Shown: positions 59,041 to 64,000 of the stretch, piece after piece
How the letters are laid out: each line of letters opens with the position of its first letter
Position numbering within the stretch: position 1 is the first letter of the stretch
NCBI RefSeq assembly: GCF_902148845.1
Contig: NC_043760.1
Location: forward strand, 8,861,822 to 8,925,821
Source of the DNA: Salarias fasciatus
Taxonomy: Eukaryota > Chordata > Actinopteri > Blenniiformes > Blenniidae
Direction: 5' to 3'
DNA: 64,000 nt
Translations under genes and position numbers: made by a program
Notes under the pieces: model-generated
Database searches by the model: none
Told to the model about the DNA's origin: nothing
What the model saw: the letters and a program-made list of their open reading frames with translations, nothing else

Positions 59041-59650
59041 GTCAGTGTTGACTCGCCCTCATCCCAACTGGAATAGCAGAAAGCCACCACCTCTGAGACT
59101 GGTTCTGCAAAGGTTTCTTCCTTTTTAAAGGGAGTTTCTCCTTTACACAGTCGCTTACGCTGTGTTTCCACCAGAAGCGGTGAACGCAAATTCATTCGCG
59201 CGACAAATGAAATCGTGCCACGCGAGACGCTCGAGTTTTATCGCTGGTACAAATATGCAAAGAACCCTCGCCACACGCCACTCGCCGCGGCATCACGCCA
59301 ACAACTGTTTTGATTGGTCGGAGCCCTGCATGCCCTACGTCAGCACGCCCGTGACGACCTCCACACTGATAGGCTGTCCTGGCATGAATTTGCTTGAAAA
59401 GTTCAATTATTTCAACTCCAGTGGAGAGCAGCGGGCGGCAAGTGAGGAGCGAATTATTGTTGGACACGCTCGCAGCTTTATCGCTCGCCACTCATGATTG
59501 AGCAACAATCGCGAAAAATTCGTGTCGCGTCCGGTGGAAACAGCATTATGCTTGCTCATGTGAAACTGTTGGGTTTTCTCTGTAAACACGTCTAGAAATA
59601 ACTATGTTGTTGTTGACACTATATAAATTAAGCTGATTTGAATTGAGTTG
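59040..59650. repeat. Common teleost interspersed repeat tail (SINE/LINE 3' end), split by a MITE
   Basis: GACTGGTTCTGCAAAGGTTT, TTTTTAAAGGGAGTTTCTCC, GTTGGGTTTTCTCTGTAAAC and ACTATATAAATTAAGCTGAT TTGAATTGAG form the 3'-tail motif set of a very common fish retroposon. The MITE at 59158-59545 interrupts it between CAGTCGCTTA and TTATGCTTGCTCATG. Exact family not assigned. Confidence 0.65.
59158..59545. mobile_element. MITE with GCTGTGTTTCCACC ends (TTA target)
   Basis: GCTGTGTTTCCACC is inverted, with one mismatch, at the right end GGTGGAAACAGC. TTA flanks both sides (59155-59157 and 59546-59548). The interrupted host repeat reads across the flanks. 388 bp, non-coding, GC-richer than the surroundings. 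A 3-bp TTA target suggests PIF/Harbinger. Confidence 0.75.
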
Positions 59651-59719
59651 TTGATACACTCTGCACGACAACACTACAAATGTTGATACCTATATTAATA
59701 GATCGCCAAACACAGTAAA

Positions 59720-60092
59720 ATCATTTAAAAAAAAAACTGTCTTGAAATGTTTTTACATTTCCTGTTCAGCCACAAACACAAAGACAAGACAACAGTGCTT
59801 GGCGTGTTTCTTCCTAACACCTGCACCTGGATTCAAGGAGACACAGACATTGACTTTACTGTGCTTTGATTCAAATTGTGGTGATCTAATTCAACAAACA
59901 GATTTGATCAGAAGGAGCGTTAAATGAAAAGAATGATGCAAGAGATGTGAGGGGGAGGAGGGAGATTCATTGAGGGAAAACATGGAAGTGAAACAAAGAT
60001 AGAAGAAGGGATAAATGAGCTGGATGACAGAGGGGTTGGTCACAAAGCTGTTGGAGCTCAGCAGCTTCTCCTCTCATCCTCACTCTGTCAGG
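59720..60092 (+). promoter_or_regulatory. taar: 5' flank and leader of TAAR copy 7 (mixed class)
   Basis: Distal part resembles class B (CAGTGCTTGGCGTGTTTCTT, GGATTCAAGGAGACA), while the leader next to the ATG is class A (CTGGATGACAGAGGGGTTGG). It retains GATTCATTGAGGGAAAACAT near 59963. A recombinant flank is the simplest explanation. Confidence 0.45.
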
Positions 60093-61282
60093 ATGGGAGA
60101 AACTGAGCTCTGCTTCCCGCAGCTCTTCAACACCTCCTGCTGGAAGCCGAAGCGTCCACTCAGCAAGGCTGTGCTCATTTACTCTCTGCTGTCCTTCATC
60201 TCTGTGCTCACTGCTCCACTCAACCTGCTCGTCATTATCTCCATCTCCCACTTCAAGTAGCAACTTTTCATCCACCTCATGCATAACATGAATGTGTTGA
60301 AGTTTTTCATGTTTATAAGAACATATTTTAATTTGTGATAATATATAACAACTGCCAATTTCTATGTATGTTCCTGTTCTTCATTCACTAAATGTGCCAA
60401 TGATAGATTTGATGTTTTATTCAAAGAAATCAGTTAATAACATATCTGATGTTCCTCTTTTAATGCAGGCAGCTCCACACTCCCACCAACCTCCTGCTAT
60501 TGTCTCTGGCTGTCTCAGATTTCCTCGTGGGAATCGCTATGCCATTTATGATCATTCTCACCAATGGCTGTTGGTTTCTTGGTGACTTTATGTGTGTACT
60601 ATATACTGGTTTGACTTGCTTAATCACCTCAACCTCAGTAGGAAGCATGGTACTCATATCAGTTGACCGCTATGTGGCCATTTGTGACCCTCTCCACTAC
60701 TCCACTAAAGTCACTGTGAGAAGAGTTTCTGTCTGTACATCTCTCTGTTGGTCTTTTTCTTTTTTGTACAACAGCTTTCTTTTGAGAGACAACATCATAC
60801 AGCCGGGCCGGTTCAACTCCTGCTACGGAGAGTGTGTCGTGGTTATTGACAACTTTATAGGAACAGTTGATACAATTCTGACTTTTGTGGGGCCTGTTAC
60901 TGTGATCATAGTCCTGTACATGAGAGTGTTTGTGGTGGCTGTGTCTCAGGCCCGGGCCATGCGCTCTCAGATTGTTGTCAGATTTCAACATCAGCAGACT
61001 GTGCGTGCTAAAAGATCTGAGATGAAAGCAGCCAGGACTCTGGGTGTAGTAGTTGTTGTTTTTCTCACATGTCTTTGCCCATATTATTGTTCCCTGTTTT
61101 CAGACCAGAACAGCTTGTTTAACGTTATGTCTGTGGCCTTAGAGGTCTGGCTGTTCTATCTTAACTCCTGTCTCAACCCAGTGATTTATGCTTTTTGCTA
61201 CCCCTGGTTTCTGAAATCTGTTCGGCTGATTGTCACTTTGAAAATATTTCAGCCTCACTCCTGTGATGCTTGCATATTATGA
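60093..61282 (+). CDS. taar: Trace amine-associated receptor, class III-like, copy 7 (type II)
   Basis: Exons 60093-60256 and 60469-61282 (325 aa), 212-bp intron of the copy 2/5 kind. Residue 3.32 is T104 (YTGLTCLI), D189 (5.42) kept (GTVDTILTF), D182 at the TM5 entrance, DRY at 121-123, Leu at 6.48 (FLTCLCPYY), NPVIYAFCYPWF in TM7, C terminus HSCDACIL. TM2 has a distinctive SDFLVGIAMPFMII. TM1 carries SVLTAPLNLL, with Pro just before N1.50 where the other copies have Ser. ECL2 region is closest to copy 4. N13 sequon present. It is followed by the same pseudogene tail and LINE fragment as copies 2 and 4. Confidence 0.93.
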
Positions 61283-61417
61283 ACACTGAAATGAAATGAC
61301 TATTTAAAATCTTGAAATCACTGTGTTTATGTGTCTTGATTCATTTCAGTTCAACTGAATATGTTTGATCTGTTTGATTTCACATCGTGATTTTGTAATC
61401 GTTGTTCTGTTACTAAT

Positions 61418-61747
61418 CCATCAAAGTCACATTGACACGGTTTCTCTCTGCCTTTGTTCACTGTGTCTCAGGCCTGGGGTGTGAGCTCTCAAATTAGAAA
61501 TTTCAGGGTTCAGAGACTGTAATTGCTAAATATTCTTCCTTGAAAGTAGCCAGGACTGCGGGTGTAGTAGTCCTCGCCTTTTTCTCATGCTGCTGTTCAT
61601 TTTACATTTCATCTCGTCAACCACAGTTGCTCTCCTGGGTTTACATCATATTATGGTAAACCCCTGGTTTCTGAAATCTGTCAAGCTTATTGCCACATGT
61701 AAACTACTGAATCTTGACTCCAGTGATTTGACTCCAGCATTTTGTAG
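61418..61747 (+). pseudogene. Truncated TAAR tail pseudogene 3' of copy 7
   Basis: Third copy of the relic at 13181-13534. It keeps more of the end (PWFLKSVKLIATCKLLNLDS SDLTP...), showing clear type I affinity, but has a larger loss in the TM6-TM7 part than the other two copies. Confidence 0.87.
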
Positions 61748-62928
61748 AGAGACAATCTATCCTGTGATATGCTGTGATTTGGCCTTCATCCCTAATCAGC
61801 TGGGATCTTCTTCAGCAGCCTGCGACCTTGTAATCAATAAAGAAGTACTGAAGATAGATGGACAGATGGAAGGACAATGTGTAGTGACTAATATTACACC
61901 TATTTTTAAAGGTTAGATTTATCATTGAGAAAAAACTTCCCAGGGCAGTGGTTCATTTTAACATGGTACTTCGGGAAAACAATTTGAGAAGTATCTAGTC
62001 TTTTCTTTAAGACGGTGGCACGATCATAAAAACCTGAAAATCATGTCAATTTGTCATATTTAATCTTAATAATTGTGACATGTCTTCAAATAAAGTACCT
62101 GCTCAAGAAATCTGTGTTTTTTTAATTGACTGTTCCTGTGAGGGAACAATAACAATAATGGGGTTACACAACGGATTGATGGAGGGAGCAGAAGATTTAG
62201 TTTCTTATGCTATTGAAGATATAAAGAACGGTCCAACAATAGATGAATGAATCAGTATTTAAAGGAATATTATTCCCCAAACAAGCTATGAAGGAAGAAT
62301 AGACTCAGAAATAGGATTACTGCACACACCAAAGTCTCCTGGTTCAAACCAGGTGGATTTCCTGATCCCTAACTTCCACATTAGTTCGATCTGCATCTGT
62401 CCCTCCAAATATGAAATATTGGAATTGAAATTGTTGGTTAGTTGGCAAACCTTTTTTTCCCCTCAAGAAGGAGAACTTGTATCAGGGGAAGTTTGTGGAG
62501 TAACATCTTCTTTTCAAAGAAAACAGTTCCACAGAGATTCACAGATACAGAAAATATTTTTGCAGCGCATGTACAAACATGCTTTACGATGTAACTCAGT
62601 GGGATATGATGGGGGGATTGTGATGGGGGGGTACAACGAAGCTTCGTGGGTGCTCATAATAAAAAAGGTCAAGGACAGGAGAGACTAGAGACAAACATAA
62701 AGGACAAAACAGAAAACTGCACAGGCTTTTTGTTGGATAACAGAAACAACACAGAGGCAAGTAGAATTTACAAATATGCATCCACAAGATGACGCAAGAA
62801 TAATAAGTAAACAGTTTAAACATTCAGGTGGTGATCGTGCTGCATGAAGGCAGCACAGGCTGTTTACGGTGCTAAAGGAGGTGGTAGTCTGGGTTGATTT
62901 AGTCCATGGGGGGGTTATGGGAGACTGT
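61748..62928. other. Unit tail 3' of copy 7, no gene
   Basis: The first part is colinear with 13535-13980 and 34831-35280, including CTTGTAATCAATAAAGAAGT and TTCAAATAAAGTACCTGCTC with AATAAA motifs. A segment at 62205-62300 matches 58070-58160 and has no counterpart behind copies 2 and 4. No supported coding region. Confidence 0.6.
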
Positions 62929-63351
62929 TCATGAGTGTCTGTCTGTGTTTGCAGTGTGTATGGCCCAGGGGAAGAAGCTGTTTGTCAGTCTGCTAGTGTG
63001 TGATTTTATTGACCTGTAGTGTCTCCCAGAGGGCAGAAGGTCAACCAGGGGGTGGGAAGGGTGTCCCGTGATGGCTTTGGTCCTCCTGAGGCAGCAGGAT
63101 GTGGAGATGTGTTTCAGACTGGACAGGGGGCAGTCGATGATCTTTTGGGCAGTGTTAATGACCCTCTGCACCGCCTTCCTGTCCTCAGCTGTGGAGCCTG
63201 CGTACCACACACTCAGACAGTACGTCAGCACGCTCTCCACAGAGGAGTGATAGAAGGCCAGCAGCAGCTTTGTGTCCAGGTTGTTTTTCCTGAGGACACG
63301 TAGGAAGTGTAGCCGCTGCTGAGTCTTTCTGACCAGGGCCCGAATGGTGTC
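62929..63351 (-). pseudogene. LINE reverse-transcriptase C-terminal fragment, third copy
   Basis: Best-preserved copy of the fragment at 14340-14841: ESVLTYCLSVWYAGSTAEDR, INTAQKIIDCPLSSLKHIST and LVDLLPSGRHYRSIKSHTSR read in one frame. Upstream it joins unrelated sequence at about 63350, with a deletion relative to copies 1 and 2. Confidence 0.78.
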
Positions 63352-64000
63352 AGACCAGGAGTGCCAGGGAGGTCAATAACAACGGTGACAGCACACCACG
63401 TGTCTTCACCAAGGACGACCACATGGCAGTTATTTCTCGGAGGGAGGCAGAGAGTCCAGTGTCGAGCTTGTGGTGGTTGGTCCCAGCTCCACGCAGGAAG
63501 GTGGGGAAGACTGTTGTCTTCCTTCACCCAAGGCCTGATAGATATGTTCTCAATCCTGGATAACTCGGACTTCCTTCCACTTGTCAATCCTCACTCCTCC
63601 TCATTTGCCCCATTGCCCAAGGGCTGCTACCCCTCAACTGTGTCCAAACCGTCCCCTCCACTTGGTAACCACTACTCATGGTTCAGCCAACAGTTCTGGA
63701 CCTTCAGATCACCAACAAGTCATCATGTTGTCCAGTTTAACACAGAAGTAATACACATACATACATGTCTGGAGAGAATTCAGGGTTTGTTTTGTTTATA
63801 GATTGTTGATTTCATCTGAATCTTGAGACATTGGGAAGCGTTATGACTTTCTTCACAGTATAACTTTTCCCATATATTTGATACATTAACACAAACAGTA
63901 ACAGAGAGTAGAATTATAACTACTGGTGAACTGTCCGCGTTTGTGAAAAGGTTATTTGAGGACATACAAACAATGGAGAAGATGAAAGTTTCAGAGGGAG
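63352..64000. repeat. Duplicated unit tail, runs off the window
   Basis: Colinear with 14860-15960 and 36160-36815 (AGGCCTGATAGATATGTTCT; GTAACAGAGAGTAGAATTAT). The expected orphan exon 1 leader relic would fall just past the end, so the array probably continues. Confidence 0.75.

Noticed and set aside
62325-62350. TGGTTCAAACCAGG stretch resembling a tRNA T arm
   Set aside because: No acceptor, D or anticodon stems can be built around it.
1-64000. CRISPR array, phage or bacterial operon structure
   Set aside because: Spliced GPCR exons, fish LINEs and MITEs throughout show this is animal DNA; the tandem repeats present are minisatellites and microsatellites.

Overview
The window is vertebrate, almost certainly teleost, genomic DNA. 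It holds a tandem array of trace amine-associated receptor (TAAR) genes, the amine-sensing olfactory GPCRs, all on the + strand. The surrounding repeats are typical of fish: Rex6/R4-, Rex3/RTE-, L1/Tx1- and L2/CR1-type LINEs, hAT, Harbinger-like and TTAA-type MITEs, a Tc1 relic, and Ty3/gypsy- and DIRS-like fossils. I see no other host gene family and no convincing RNA gene.

The receptors have two exons. Exon 1 (164 nt) encodes the N terminus and TM1. A short phase-2 intron (121-218 bp) lies in the first intracellular loop. Exon 2 (811 or 814 nt) encodes TM2 to the C terminus. Six copies have intact reading frames: copy 1 at 3457-4632, copy 2 at 11913-13107, copy 3 at 18652-19827, copy 4 at 33234-34336, copy 5 at 41576-42768 and copy 7 at 60093-61282. 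Copy 6 (46602-48619) is a pseudogene, split by a 919-bp solo LTR and also frameshifted. Truncated TAAR tails lie 3' of copies 2, 4 and 7. Orphan copies of the leader that precedes exon 1 lie at about 15985 and 36831.

TM4 to the C terminus defines two types: type I (copies 1, 3, 5; ends ...DISIL) and type II (copies 2, 4, 6, 7; ends ...CDACIL). All copies keep Asp5.42, the signature of the non-classical teleost TAAR clade (class III). Residue 3.32 varies: N, T, T, D, I, D, T along the array. Copies 4 and 6 carry both D3.32 and D5.42, the pair known from the diamine receptor TAAR13c. Introns, TM2-TM3, TM4-TM7 and 5' flanks group the copies differently, which points to gene conversion or unequal crossing-over.

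Layout: 1-2.9 kb, MITEs and repeats; 2.9-6 kb, copy 1; 6-11.4 kb, a chopped LINE and four DNA-transposon insertions; 11.4-18.1 kb, copy 2 and its repeat-rich tail; 18.1-20.3 kb, copy 3; 20.4-31.6 kb, Rex6-like and L1/Tx1 LINEs plus a DIRS-like fossil; 31.6-40.8 kb, copy 4 and tail; 40.8-46 kb, copy 5 and tail; 46-49 kb, pseudogene copy 6; 49.1-58.1 kb, LINE in LINE in hAT in hAT; 58.1-59.6 kb, a Rex3-like fragment and a MITE; 59.7-64 kb, copy 7 and a third copy of the tail, running off the window. The units carry common repeat blocks, including a Ty3/gypsy integrase fossil, so they spread by segmental tandem duplication.
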